DNA of 64,000 bases from JANQRZ01 sp965214485 (GCA_965214485.1 CBDCBW010000001.1:13627-77626), one strand, 5' to 3'; positions 46,475-59,491 are shown, numbered from the stretch's first letter. Numbers and translations: made by a program. The notes: generated by a model not told the origin, from the letters alone.

Positions 46475-47629
46475 ATGTCCTTCCGCACGTCCTCCGCCCT
46501 CCTGTGCGGCCTCGCGCTGCTCCTCGCTGCCTGCGCCACGGCGCAGGAGGACCCCGCGACCGACCGCGCCCTCCCGGGCTTCGCCACGAATACGGCGAAA
46601 CGAGCCATCGACTTGAGCGAGCTGCGCGCCGGCGGGCCGCCGAAGGACGGCATCCCCTCGGTCGACGACCCGGTGTTCATCGCCCCGGACGAGGCCGCCG
46701 CGTGGCTCGAGCCGCAGGAGCCGGTCGTCGCGCTCGCGCTCGAAGGCGAGGCGCGGGCGTATCCGCTCCAGATTCTGACGTGGCACGAGATCGTCAACGA
46801 CGAGGTCGGCGGCACCCCCGTGGCGGTGACCTTCTGCCCGCTCTGCTACAGCGCCGTCGCCTTCGACCGGCGGGTGGAGGGGCAGGTCCTGACCTTCGGC
46901 GTGTCGGGGCTCCTCCGCTTCTCGGACCTCGTGATGTTCGACCGCGAGACCGAGACGCTGTGGCAGCAGCTCACCGGCGAGGCCCTCGTCGGCGACCTCC
47001 TCGGCGCGCAGCTCGCGGTGCATCCGGCGCAGATCGTCTCGTTCGAGCAGTTCCGCACGGCCTACCCCGGCGGCGTCGTGCTCTCCCGCGACACCGGGCA
47101 CGCCCGCGACTACGGGCGCAACCCGTACGCGGGCTACGACGACATCGACCGCCAACCGTACCTCTACGACGGGCCGACCGACGGCCGCCTCCGCCCGATG
47201 GAGAAGGTGATCGCGCTCAAGCTCGACGGCGCGGAGAAGGCGTACCCCTACAGCCTGACGCGCGAGCAGCGCGTGGTCAACGACGAGGCCGAGACTGCGG
47301 GCGGCCCGGTCCCGCTCGTCGTCCTCCACGCCGACGGCGCGGTCTCGGCCCTCGACGCGGCCCGGATCGCCGACTCGAAGGGGGCCGGCTCGACGGGCGT
47401 CTTCGACCGGCGGGCGGAAACGCCGGACGGCGTGCGGACGCTGACGTTCCGGTTCGCCGATGGGCACTTCGAGGACGAGGAGACCGCGAGCCGGTGGGGC
47501 ATCACGGGCCGCGCCGTGTCCGGCCCGCTCGAAGGCACGCAGCTCACGCGCCTCCCACACGGCGACTACTTCGCCTTCGCGTGGTTCGCCTTCAAGCCCG
47601 AGGCCGAGGTCTACACGGACTCGCGCTAA
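46475..47629 (+). CDS. DUF3179 domain-containing lipoprotein
   Basis: 384-aa exported protein. The ATG at 46475 gives a signal peptide with lipobox LAAC (Cys20); longer in-frame starts to 46085 overlap the divergent lipoprotein gene. The DUF3179 domain covers most of the chain: AIDLSELRAGGPPKDGIPSV, DEAAAWLEPQEPVVALALEG, ARAYPLQILTWHEIVNDEVG, VAVTFCPLCYSAVAFDR and GVVLSRDTGHARDYGRNPYA. The FCPLC motif suggests metal or redox chemistry, but no function is established. It is convergent with ppdK. Confidence 0.9.
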   Translation: MSFRTSSALLCGLALLLAACATAQEDPATDRALPGFATNTAKRAIDLSELRAGGPPKDGIPSVDDPVFIAPDEAAAWLEPQEPVVALALEGEARAYPLQILTWHEIVNDEVGGTPVAVTFCPLCYSAVAFDRRVEGQVLTFGVSGLLRFSDLVMFDRETETLWQQLTGEALVGDLLGAQLAVHPAQIVSFEQFRTAYPGGVVLSRDTGHARDYGRNPYAGYDDIDRQPYLYDGPTDGRLRPMEKVIALKLDGAEKAYPYSLTREQRVVNDEAETAGGPVPLVVLHADGAVSALDAARIADSKGAGSTGVFDRRAETPDGVRTLTFRFADGHFEDEETASRWGITGRAVSGPLEGTQLTRLPHGDYFAFAWFAFKPEAEVYTDSR

Positions 47630-47780
47630 CAAAAAGGGCACGCTCGGTCGGATGGTCTCCCTGGAGAGCGGCTCCTGGGGAACCGACCCCTCGGGACGGG
47701 TCTCCTGGCCGGGCGGTGCCGCTGCTACACACCCGACTCGGGACCAGGCGTTCCTCCCACTAGGACGCTCTGCGGGTATT

Positions 47781-47800
47781 CCCCGGTCCCGGCACCGGGG
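47781..47800. terminator. Hairpin between convergent DUF3179 and ppdK genes
   Basis: CCCCGGT (47781-47787) and ACCGGGG (47794-47800) form a 7-bp stem 5 bp from the ppdK stop, in the 176-bp gap between convergent genes. There is no U-tract; weak support. Confidence 0.4.
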
Positions 47801-47805
47801 CACGG

Positions 47806-50457
<2,652 letters not shown>

Positions 50458-50592
50458 AAAGCGTGGGATATGGAGAAGAGGTCGAGGTCTGCCCCTGCGC
50501 CGGGCGTACCCGCCCGACGGACGGAACACGGCGCGAGGAAGCAGGACGCGAGCAGGGGAGCGGCGGAAGGCGTTCGGACGAAACCTCAGGCA

Positions 50593-52116
50593 TCAGAGGC
50601 CGACGCGGAGGCCACCCACCACCCCGACCCGGCTGAACGCGACGGTGTGCGGATCCACGCGGTAGACGACGGTTCCGGGGAAGCGGACGGACTGCACTTC
50701 GGTCAGCGGCACGTCTACGTCCGGTGCCGACCACCACTCGACACCCCCGTAGAGCGCGACGTCGAGCGGAAGCACCACCTCGGCCGTCGTCATAAGGTAG
50801 GGGCGGAAGCCGGTCTCGCGCAGCTCGTAGCCGTCGGGGTCGTAGGTCGTGAACGCGTTCTCCGGGAAGCGCTGCGCCGCCACGGCCTCGCTCCGGACCA
50901 CCCCACCGCCGAGACTCACGCCAACCGGGCTGCGCGGCCACACCAGGCGCACCGGGTCGATGGCCCCGAAGGCGCGGAAGCTCTGGCGGCTGGCAGCCAC
51001 CTCCTGGAGGTCCAGGTCCCCGAGGTCGGGCAGCGCGCTCGCGTAGAGGTTGACGCCCAGACTGAGCCACGGCTGCGGACGCAGCAGTGCCGACGCCGTC
51101 ATCGCGCGCTCCTCCCCCAGCACCTGGGTCGCCGCGAGCGAATCGGCAGGCTCGAAGTTGGTGAAGAACCCGTAGGTCTGCTCCTGTTCGCCCCCCAGCC
51201 CCACCGTCACGCCGAGCCCCAGCCAGGCGAGGCTGTTCCACCGGGGCGGTGCCTGGATCGAAGCCTCCCCGTCACCGGCCACGAGCGCGGTCGGCGGCGG
51301 CAGGTCCGGGGGCCGACGCTCCGGCGAGAACCAAGCGCTCTGCTCCAACCCGGCCAGCGACTGCTCGTAGGAGCGGCTGCGCGTGAGCAGCAGCACGCCG
51401 AGCCGCGCCACGAGCACGCCCGCCCCCATCGCCGCGATGGAGCGCCCGAACCCCCGCTCGTCGTTGGGCTCCAGCGAGCCGAGGTAGTAGTCCACGCCGA
51501 ACCCGATGGGAGCCCCCAGCGCCGGGACCCAGGGCTCCTCTAGCCACCCCGACCCCTTGCGAATGCCCTCGACTGCCTCCGCGCGCACGAGCACGAGGTC
51601 GCGCCGCGGCGTTCCCGCCGTGCGCCAGTCGAACCCGGCGTTCCCCGGAGTCAGGATGACGAGCGAGTCGCTGACGTAGTACGGGTGGCCGACGTACCGC
51701 CCCCCGGCCACCTCGACCGTCACCCGCTCGTAGCGACCGACGTAGGGTGTCGTCACCTCGGGGCGGACGTACGAGCTGACGAGTTGCCAGCTCGGATTGT
51801 AGAATGCCGTCTCGTGCTGCTCGAACGTCTCGACGAACCGGCCCAGCGCCTCGGCCGTCACGCGCTGCAGCACCAGCACCGAGTCCGGCTGCGCCGCCCG
51901 GGCGATGACCACGCGCACGGCCCCCTCCGGCGCGGTCTCGGTCCGGGCCCCGTCGAAGCCGCGGACCTCGGGGAAGAGCCCGAAGTAGCTACGCTCGGCG
52001 GCGTCGATCTCGGGGCCGAGGCGCTCGCTGAGCGCGTGAGGGGCCTGCGCCACGGCACCCAGCGACGACCCGAAGCCGAGCAGCGCGACCCATACAAAGC
52101 GATGACGAGGAAACAT
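50593..52116 (-). CDS. Probable outer-membrane beta-barrel protein of unknown family
   Basis: 507 aa from the ATG at 52116 with a signal peptide (FVWVALLGFGSSLGAVAQ). The N-terminal half (about 25-220) is a soluble region rich in short strands (GRYERVTVEVAGGRYVGHPY, RRDLVLVRAEAVEGIRKGSG). The C-terminal half has alternating hydrophobic strands with aromatic girdles and ends VGVVGGLRVGL, typical of outer-membrane barrels. No named family is recognised. It lies downstream of the subtilase gene on the same strand, but a terminator separates them, so it has its own promoter in 52117-52300. Confidence 0.75.
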   Translation of the reverse strand: MFPRHRFVWVALLGFGSSLGAVAQAPHALSERLGPEIDAAERSYFGLFPEVRGFDGARTETAPEGAVRVVIARAAQPDSVLVLQRVTAEALGRFVETFEQHETAFYNPSWQLVSSYVRPEVTTPYVGRYERVTVEVAGGRYVGHPYYVSDSLVILTPGNAGFDWRTAGTPRRDLVLVRAEAVEGIRKGSGWLEEPWVPALGAPIGFGVDYYLGSLEPNDERGFGRSIAAMGAGVLVARLGVLLLTRSRSYEQSLAGLEQSAWFSPERRPPDLPPPTALVAGDGEASIQAPPRWNSLAWLGLGVTVGLGGEQEQTYGFFTNFEPADSLAATQVLGEERAMTASALLRPQPWLSLGVNLYASALPDLGDLDLQEVAASRQSFRAFGAIDPVRLVWPRSPVGVSLGGGVVRSEAVAAQRFPENAFTTYDPDGYELRETGFRPYLMTTAEVVLPLDVALYGGVEWWSAPDVDVPLTEVQSVRFPGTVVYRVDPHTVAFSRVGVVGGLRVGL

Positions 52117-52165
52117 AGAACCGGGGATTAAGGGGTTTATATTAGGACAAATGTTCTGCTTAGTA

Positions 52166-52216
52166 GAGAACACAGTCTGGGGGAGAACACAGCCTGGCCG
52201 AGAACCCAGTCCCGCG
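52166..52216. repeat. Three tandem 17-bp repeats upstream of the outer-membrane protein gene
   Basis: GAGAACACAGTCTGGGG (52166-52182), GAGAACACAGCCTGGCC (52183-52199) and GAGAACCCAGTCCCGCG (52200-52216). They lie 50-100 bp upstream of the start at 52116, next to an AT-rich promoter-like stretch (52128-52165) containing AACATTTG on the minus strand, close to the Bacteroidota -7 box. Position makes an operator possible. Confidence 0.85.
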
Positions 52217-52302
52217 CCTTACGCTTCCTGAGTCGCCGCCACCTGCCGGAGGTAGGCCACCGCTCCAACCGTGTCTGGTGTGCAGAAGCTGGGAAACAAC
52301 GA

Positions 52303-52333
52303 AGCGGAGGGCAGACCACGTCCGCCCTCCGCT
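52303..52333 (-). terminator. Rho-independent terminator of the subtilase gene
   Basis: On the minus strand AGCGGAGGGC (52333-52324) and GCCCTCCGCT (52312-52303) form a perfect 10-bp stem, followed by TCGTTGTTTCCC. It lies 20 bp after the subtilase stop. Confidence 0.8.
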
Positions 52334-52353
52334 CCAAGCTACGGCTCCGTGTG

Positions 52354-55300
52354 CTACTTCAGCAGCGTGAGCTTCTGGGTGAACGCACGCGCCGAACCGC
52401 CGGTGAGGGCGACCTCCGCCCGGATCACGTAGACCCCCGACGCCAAGCGCGACGCGTCGAAGTCTGCCTCATGCCGACCGGCTTCGTGTAGCCCCTCGGC
52501 CAGGAGCGCCACCTCCCGGCCCAGCAGGTCGTAGACCACGACCCGCACCTCGGCGGCCTCCGGCAGGTCGAACGGCACCGTCGCCCCACGCGCTGCCGGG
52601 TTCGGGTAGGCCGCGCGCAGCGCGACCTCCGTCGGCAGCGCGGGATCGGTCCGGCTCGTGGCGGCAAGGGAGGCAGGAGTCTGGCTTGGGTCGCCCGTGC
52701 TCCGGGCGGCGCTCGCGGGGTTCTCCGCGATCAGCGCCGCGATCAGCGCCAGCTCCGCCGCCTGCTCCGGAGCCAGCACCGCCGCTTCGGCCAGGAGCGC
52801 GAGCGCCGGCTCGTAGCGCTCGGCCTGCTCGTGCATCGCCACCGCGCTCAGCGTGAGCGCGAGCCAGCCCTCCTCGACCCCAGAGTTGCCATAGGTCGCC
52901 AGCAACGCCTCGGCACCGTCGTACTCCTCACGCAGCAGGGCCTCCGCCACCTCGGCGGCGAGCGCGGCCTCGCCTGTGCGCCGGAGCGCCTGCGGGGTGC
53001 TCCCGTCGTCGAGGTTCTGGCGGAGTGTGGTCAGCAGTGCCATCGTCGCGCCGTACTCGCCGAGTGCGTCGGTGGCGTCGAGGCGCTGGAGGGTGTAGAG
53101 CGCGCGGACCCAGTCCGGAGCTTGCGGTGCTTGCGGCGTCTGCGCGAGCGTGTCGCGCAGCGCGACAAGCTCCGCGTGGAGGCTCTCGAAGTCGACCGGC
53201 TCGCCGCGCTGCGCACCGGGTTGGGCCTGGGTCTTTCCTGCCGGGCGGCAGGAGGGGCCGTTGCCTGCGCAGGGGTCAATCGGGTTCTCCGTCAGAAACG
53301 GGTCGGCGTCCACCGAGTCCGGCCCGGCGAAGGCCCCCGACGGTGGCCCGGCGGCGCTCCCCCACCACGTGTACTCGGCAGCGACGGGGCTACCGCTGCT
53401 GTTGCGGACGAGCGTCGAGCCGCCGCTCCCGGCGGTGACCGTGTTCCAGCCTTCGACGCTGAAACCGTCGCCGTGCCCGAGGAAGAGGAAGCCCCCGCTG
53501 AGCGCGTTGATCTGGTTGCGGCTGTTGCCGCTGACGACGTTGAGTCCCTGTTGGCTGAACGGAGCCAGGCGGAGGAGCCCATTCGAATGGACGAGGATGC
53601 CGTCCTCGCTCGTCGGCACGGTCGCCGTCGGGAAGCCGTTGCCGGAGACCGTGTTGCCGGTGAACGGCCGTGCGTCAGCGTTCCAGACGACGACGCCGTA
53701 GCCGTCGTTGCCCGAGACCTCGGTGTCGGTCACCGACACGTCGGCGTTGCGGAGTACGAGGCCGTGACCGGTATTGGCGTCCTGCGCGACGGCCCCGGTG
53801 ATGGTCGCGTTCGAGAGCGCGAGCTCGCTGCGCCGGATGGGGTTGCAGTGCCCGCTGGGGATGCAGACCACGGCGGTGTAATCCGTCAGCAGGCCGTTGC
53901 CGCTCAGCGTGAGGTGGTCGAGCACCGCTCCGCGCGCCCGGAGCGTCAAACCCCAGACGGCGTCGCTGATCTCGGCGTAGGTCACCTCGGCGCTGTCGCC
54001 CTCGATCACCAACCCCTTCCACGTCTCGCCGGAGGCCAGGTTGTCGCCTTCGAAGACGACGGGCTCGGCGGCGGTGCCGACGATCAGCGGCCAGTTGCGC
54101 ACGGTGATCCGGGCGTCGGCACCGAAGCGGAAGACGGAGCCGGGGCCGGCCTCGAAGCGGTCCCAGGGATCGCCCGCGAGGTCTTCGAGCACGACCTCGG
54201 CACCGGGCGCGAACGTCATCGTGCCGCCGTTGTTGACGAGGAAGGCCCCGTTCGAGAACGTGTGGGTGCCGGGACCGAAGTGGATCCGCCCGCCGTCGAG
54301 GGCCATGAGGCAGGCCCCGAGGCAGTCCATCGGGATGTCGAGGTGCTCCTTGTCGAGGAAGCCGCCCTCGACGATGACCTCACTGCCGGTCTCACAGGTG
54401 ATGGTGCCGCCGGTGGCGGGGTCGCCGACGAGGCTGCCCGCGACGAAGATTTTGGCAGGGGTGCCGTCCTCGTTGCCGAGGTTGAGCGAGCCGCCGTCGA
54501 GGGTGACGGTCGCGCCGGCGGCGATCGTGAGGTCGAGGCCGCGAAGGTCGAGGTCGCTGGTGATCCTCCAGTCCTCGGCGATGGTGAAGGACTGGCGGAG
54601 GGTACCGCCGTAGTCTTCGACGGTGAGCTTGAGCGCCTCGAAGGCGTCGAGCCGCCCGTAGCCGCACTCCCGTCGATAGGCCGCCGAAGAGGGATCCGAG
54701 TCATTCGTCATGAGTGGGATACAACCCGAGGTATCGGCACTTCTTCGGAGGATAGTCCGAACATCGCTGAGGTTGAGGTCGTCGTTGATCGCCCGGATAA
54801 GAGCAGCGACGCCAGCGACGTGGGGAGCGGAAGCAGAGGTCCCGCCATAGAGGTCACTGAGTTCGATGATCCCGTCGAGATAGTCTCCATCCTCTCCTGA
54901 GTTCGTGTTGCGCCCCCGCATACCCTGGGGATCGGTTGTGATGACCAATCGCTGTCCGTTCGGAGTCCCTCCTGGAGCCATCACGTCAAGCTCTTTGGTG
55001 CTGGTACCGAGAGCACTTCCTTCCCACCGATCATCATTGGGTAACGTAGCTCCGACGGCGAGCACATTGTTATAAGCCGCAGGCCAAGCGAAAGCACTGG
55101 GAATATTGCCAGGAGCGGCGGCAATAACAGAACCGGCCGCTGTTGCCGCGTTAACGGCGTCTCCGATGCTAGGCCATTCCTGGAAGAAACCAATGCTCAG
55201 CGAGATGACATCGGCCCCATTGGCGGCTGCATAGAACGTCCCTCGCGCAACCGACGCTGCACTAGCCTCGAACTCATCCGTGGTGTCGGCAGCAAAGAAG

Positions 55301-56367
55301 GATAGAGGCATGTAGAGACTGCCACTTCGCTCCAAGCCCTCAGCATCGCCTCCCGCGATGCCAGCCAATCCCTCATAGCTGCTCGTAGCGTCCAGATTGT
55401 TTATACGCGCGAGGGCGATCCCTGCGGAAGCTGTTCCGTGAAAGACTTCGTCTACCACGGTTGAGTCCAATCCTGGGTTGTTGTCGCCTACGCATCCTGC
55501 GTTGAGATCTTCCTCTTCGAAATCGAAATCCCACCCGTAGAAGTCGTCAACGCACCCGTTCATATCGTCGTCTTGCCCGTTTTCTTCCCCCGGATCAATC
55601 TGGCCATTCCCGTTAAGGTCTTCACCTGGGTTGATCCACAGATTGTCAGCGAGGTCCGGGTGCTCAAGGTCAGCCTGTCCATCAACGATAGCGACCACAA
55701 CGTCTGAGTCTCCGAGCGTGATAGGCCAAGCCTCCGGCATCCTGATCTTGCACAGGTTCCATTGCCCGACCTCATCAGGAGGGCCTCCTGTATCCCAAAG
55801 TGGATCATTGGGAATGAACGCCCCAGTTGGGGGCGACCCGACAAAACAAGGGTCTGGACCAAGGGTACCGGTTGCTTCAACGAGGGAGCGTGGGTGGTTT
55901 AAAGCAAGGTCGGTTGGACTAAAAGTATGCATCCCAGGAGTGCTTGAAAACAGCGTTCCCAGGGCATCGAAGGCGACGTAGTCCACGGTCGCGTCGGCGG
56001 CGAAGTCCTCAGCCACCTCGATAGGCGAGCGCGAGGTGCCTACGCGGACCACCCAGTAATCGCCCGGCAAGGCACCCGGCTCAACGACGAGAGCTTGGTT
56101 TCCACCGACACGGTTGAAATCATAACCCCCGAGGGGTGCGCCGTTCTGGAGGCGGACCACAAGACGGTTAAGGAGCACGGGGTCGCCGGGGACCCCAGTG
56201 AAGTGGCTGTACTATTGCCCCTCGATCAACCGGTACTCGTCGCCCTTCAGGACGACCGTGGAGTCTTGCGCCTGAGCAGTGGGAGCGGCGAGGTGAACGC
56301 AGAACGCAAGGCCGAGTGCGAGCACTACGGCGTGAATGGCTCGGTCTAACGTGACACGGTGTAGCAT
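52354..56367 (-). pseudogene. Secreted S8 subtilase with beta-helix and T9SS domains, interrupted by an in-frame amber codon
   Basis: From the ATG at 56367 (good GGAGGA ribosome site upstream) the frame encodes a signal peptide, then codon 52 is TAG (56212-56214) where two paralogous copies have TGG (Trp). Beyond it the frame continues for 1285 codons. Without the stop it would be 1337 aa: N-terminal domain, subtilase domain with AIVDGQADLEHPDL (Asp229), FHGTASAG (His310), AAAPGN (Asn421) and GGTSASAPHVAG (Ser511), right-handed beta-helix (about 590-950), and C-terminal T9SS sorting domain. An internal ATG at 56178 could restart translation but without a signal peptide. It could be a recent pseudogene, suppressed, or a sequencing error. 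The catalytic part (about 54700-55980) is much less GC-rich than its flanks. Confidence 0.85.
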
Positions 56368-56435
56368 GGTGACATCCTCCTGTGGTGGTTGGTGTGCTTT
56401 CTGACTGAGGCCCCGGGCGGGGCGAGCCTGTTTGC

Positions 56436-57626
56436 TCAATCACATTCGAGTCCGGTACTCAATCCCGGACGGTAGCGGTAAACGCCATGTGAGGTCCCGA
56501 CGAGGATCGCTTCCTTCGACTCTTCCCACTCGAAATCGAACACCCTCGCCCCTTCAGCGACGACCCCGGTAGGCACCTCAATCTCGACCCAGGTCTCTCC
56601 TTCATCCTCCGTCACAAACACACGGAACCTCGGCCATATTACTCGGTCCAGCCCTGCCCACAATCGCTGGCTCTGTTCTGGGTCACCCAGCAGTGCCTTA
56701 TACTCCCCTAAACTGAGCGCATCAATATTTCTCCATGTCGTTCCGAAATCCTCTGATTTCAGGAGTGCATACCATCCGCTGGTAGCGAAGTAGGCTACAC
56801 GCTCGTCTGCCGCGTCGAAGGCGAAATCCAGGGGGTAACTGTCGGCGCACATCGGTGGGCAGACAGGTACTCGTTCCCACGATGCCCCCGCGTCACTGCT
56901 CCTCGACACCATCGCCTGGAAGTCTATCCCCGTCGTCCCCGTCCACACCACGCCGGGGTAGTTCGGGTGCCGCTCAGCCGGATCGAACTCGCGGAAGAGC
57001 GTCGGGCCACTTGGGGAGCCGGGGGCCCGGACCTCCTCCCACGTCTGCCCGTAGTCCCGCGTCAGGTAGATCGCCCCGCCGAGCGCACGCACCACCCCCG
57101 GCTCTTCTCCGTCGCCCTCTCCGTAGAGCCGCCGCACCACCGCGCGGAAGTCCGGGTTGAGCAAGAACTCGTCGCCGTCGCTGACATCCTCCCACGTCTG
57201 CCCCCCGTCGGTCGTGCGGAAGACGCTCGGGCGCTCGGTCCCGGTGAAGGCAATCGGCTCGACCGCTGCCATCATCCGGTCGGGGTCGGTGGGGTCAGCG
57301 AGGATGTCGAGGGCGAACTCGGTGCCGCGCGTGGAATCGAGGCCGAGGCCAAGCGACTCCCACGGCGCGGCGGGCGGTTGCCCGGAGGTGAGGTCGCGCC
57401 GCCAGAAGCCGTCGCGCCCGGCGGCAGCATAGAGGTAGTCGCCGTGCAGGCGGAGGCGGCGGGCGGCTAAGTCGGGCGGCGAGAGGGCCTCCCAGGTGCC
57501 GTCGGCGGTGGCCCCGGCGCAGGGCAGCTCCCCGGACGGCGGCTCGGCGCTCGGCGGCGCGGCGTCGCACGCGGCGAGGACGAAGCCGGTGAGACAGACG
57601 AAAGCGAGGCGGCGGGCAAAGAGCAT
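56436..57626 (-). CDS. Asp-box (BNR) repeat lipoprotein, array copy 1
   Basis: 396-aa predicted outer-membrane or periplasmic lipoprotein. ATG at 57626; lipobox LAAC (FVCLTGFVLAACDAAPPS). At least five Asp-box motifs of the S-x-D-x-G-x-T/S-W form are seen (TTDGGQTW, TRDYGQTW, SSDAGASW, SEDFGTTW, TEDEGETW), as in sialidase/sortilin-type beta-propellers. No catalytic sialidase residues are evident, so binding or monitoring is more likely than hydrolysis. It ends YRYRPGLSTGLECD. It lies 69 bp upstream of the subtilase start and shares a near-identical N-terminus and upstream DNA with copy 2. Confidence 0.85.
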   Translation of the reverse strand: MLFARRLAFVCLTGFVLAACDAAPPSAEPPSGELPCAGATADGTWEALSPPDLAARRLRLHGDYLYAAAGRDGFWRRDLTSGQPPAAPWESLGLGLDSTRGTEFALDILADPTDPDRMMAAVEPIAFTGTERPSVFRTTDGGQTWEDVSDGDEFLLNPDFRAVVRRLYGEGDGEEPGVVRALGGAIYLTRDYGQTWEEVRAPGSPSGPTLFREFDPAERHPNYPGVVWTGTTGIDFQAMVSRSSDAGASWERVPVCPPMCADSYPLDFAFDAADERVAYFATSGWYALLKSEDFGTTWRNIDALSLGEYKALLGDPEQSQRLWAGLDRVIWPRFRVFVTEDEGETWVEIEVPTGVVAEGARVFDFEWEESKEAILVGTSHGVYRYRPGLSTGLECD

Positions 57627-57704
57627 GGTCACGGCAACTCTGGGCGTCATGGAATCGAGAAACCTTGTGCGGAACCTATGCCCCTTTCGTCGAAGAAGCA
57701 AACT

Positions 57705-57743
57705 TCTGTGGCATAAACATGGGTAAACTTATGATGCCACAGA
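57705..57743. repeat. Inverted repeat at the truncation point of the subtilase N-terminal copy (a)
   Basis: TCTGTGGCAT (57705-57714) and ATGCCACAGA (57734-57743) pair perfectly. It overlaps the last codons and stop of the truncated copy, so the truncation lies at this palindrome. The same palindrome ends the second copy near 59492. Confidence 0.85.
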
Positions 57744-58130
57744 GCCTACGGACGTGTCCCCGGCGAAGTCTTCGGCCACACTGATGGGGGAACGTGATGT
57801 GCCCACGCGGAGCACCCAATAGTCGCCCGGCAGTGCCTTCGGCTCCACGAAGAGGTCCTGACTGCCGCCGACGCGGTTGAAATCGTAGCCGCCGAGCGGC
57901 ACACCGTTCTGGAGACGAATCACGAGACGGTTCAGAAGCACAGGGTCACCCGGCGCTCCGCTGAAGTGGCTATACCACCGCCCATCAACTAAGCGGTACT
58001 CGTCGCCCTTGAGGACGATCGTCGAGTCCTGAGCCTGAACGGCGGGACTTAAGGCTTGAAGGCAGCAGGCAAGGCCGAGCGCGAGCGTTGCGGCGCGAAA
58101 GACCTGATGTAGAGCGGTGCGGTGTAGCAT
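57729..58130 (-). CDS. Stand-alone copy of the subtilase N-terminal domain, array copy (a)
   Basis: 133-aa secreted protein: signal peptide (FRAATLALGLACCLQALSPAVQAQ) then a domain with the same sequence as the N-terminus of the subtilase (DGRWYSHFSGAPGDPVLLNR, VPLGGYDFNRVGGSQDLFVE, GDYWVLRVGTSRSPISVAED), ending GSVAS at a palindrome. It has an intact Trp where the subtilase has TAG. A GGAGGA ribosome site precedes the ATG at 58130. It could be a truncated duplicate without function, or an independent domain (for example a pro-domain acting in trans). The upstream BNR gene and this gene are 71 bp apart. Confidence 0.75.
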   Translation of the reverse strand: MLHRTALHQVFRAATLALGLACCLQALSPAVQAQDSTIVLKGDEYRLVDGRWYSHFSGAPGDPVLLNRLVIRLQNGVPLGGYDFNRVGGSQDLFVEPKALPGDYWVLRVGTSRSPISVAEDFAGDTSVGSVAS

Positions 58131-58201
58131 GAGACTATCCTCCGGTGGTGGTGGGTGGTGGTGTTCTGCTCGGTGAGGTTACTCGCTAGGAGATTCCCTC
58201 A

Positions 58202-59389
58202 TCAGTTGCATTCGAGTTCCGTGGTGAGTCCTGGGCGGTAGCGGTAGACCCCGCGCGTGGTCCCGAAGAGGATCGCCTCCTCCTCGACTTCCCACAGGAG
58301 GTCCCGCACGAAGGCCTCCTCGTCGACGGCCTCTGACACTTCAAGCTCTGTCCACGTTTGGCCCGCGTCCTCAGTCACGAAAAGTTGCATGGGATCGACC
58401 GAGCGCACATGCGCCCCGACCCACAGTCGTCCCGACTGCTCGGGGTGCCCAACGAGTGATCGGGCGTCGCCGACGAAGCCGTCGACGTTCGTCCACGTCA
58501 CCCCGAGATCATCGGTGCGCAGCAGGGTCCCCGCTCCGGTCAGCGCCGCGTAGGCCACGCGCTCGTCAGCGGCATCGAAGCCGAAGTCCGCCGGGTAGGC
58601 GTCGGAGCAGGTCGGCGGGCAGGTGTTGGCGTCCTCCCAGGTGCGCGCTCCGTCGGCGCTGCGCGTGACGACGGCCTGGAAGGTGTTCGTCTGGAAGCCC
58701 GTCCACAGCACCTCCGGGAACACCGGGTGACGCTCGACCGGCGTGAACCCCCCACCGCTCACGGGGCTGGCCGCCGAGGCCGAGTCCACGACGGCCTCCC
58801 ACGTCTCGCCCCAGTCGTGCGTGCGGTACGCCTGTACCCCAGTCACCGCCAGCACCGTCCCCGCCTCCTCGCCGTCGCGCTCCCCGTAGAGCCGCCGCAT
58901 TGCCCTGCGGAAGCCCGGGCGCGCGATGAACTCGTCGCCGTCACTCACATCCTCCCACGTCTGCCCCCCATTGCTCGTGCGGAAGACGCTCGGGCGGTCC
59001 TCGCCGGTGAAGTTCGTTGGCTCAGCCGCGACCAGCATCCGGTCGGGGTCCTCGGGGTCGGCTAGCACGTCGAGCGCGGCCTGGATGCCCTGCGCGGCAC
59101 CGGGACCGAGCGAGTCCCACACCGCGTCGGGATCACGCAGGGCGCGCCGCCAGACCTCGCGCCGCGAAAGGCTCGTGCGGCTGGCGAGCGCGAAGAGGTG
59201 GTCGCCGTGGATACGAAGGCGGGAAACCCAAAAGTCGGGCGGCGAGAGGGCCTCCCAGGTACCGTCGGCGGTGGCCCCGGCGCAGGGCAGTTCCCCGGAC
59301 GGCGGCTCGGCGCTCGGCGGCGCGGCGTCGCACGCGGCGAGGACGAAGCCGGTGAGACAGACGAAAGCGAGGCGACGGGCAAAGAGCAT
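58202..59389 (-). CDS. Asp-box (BNR) repeat lipoprotein, array copy 2
   Basis: 395-aa lipoprotein paralogous to copies 1 and 3; ATG at 59389, lipobox LAAC. The first 55 residues are nearly identical to copy 1, the middle differs strongly (PPDFWVSRLRIHGDHLFALA), and the last residues converge again (GVYRYRPGLTTELECN). Asp boxes: TSNGGQTW, THDWGETW, SADGARTW, TDDLGVTW, TEDAGQTW. It follows the second subtilase N-terminal copy (59492-59893) by 102 bp. Function unknown, as for copy 1. Confidence 0.85.
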   Translation of the reverse strand: MLFARRLAFVCLTGFVLAACDAAPPSAEPPSGELPCAGATADGTWEALSPPDFWVSRLRIHGDHLFALASRTSLSRREVWRRALRDPDAVWDSLGPGAAQGIQAALDVLADPEDPDRMLVAAEPTNFTGEDRPSVFRTSNGGQTWEDVSDGDEFIARPGFRRAMRRLYGERDGEEAGTVLAVTGVQAYRTHDWGETWEAVVDSASAASPVSGGGFTPVERHPVFPEVLWTGFQTNTFQAVVTRSADGARTWEDANTCPPTCSDAYPADFGFDAADERVAYAALTGAGTLLRTDDLGVTWTNVDGFVGDARSLVGHPEQSGRLWVGAHVRSVDPMQLFVTEDAGQTWTELEVSEAVDEEAFVRDLLWEVEEEAILFGTTRGVYRYRPGLTTELECN

Positions 59390-59491
59390 GGTCACGGTAA
59401 CCCTGGGCGTCATGGAATCGAGAAACCTTGTGCGGAACCTATGCCCCTTTCGTCGAAGAAGCAAACTTCTGTGGCATAAACATGGGTAAAC

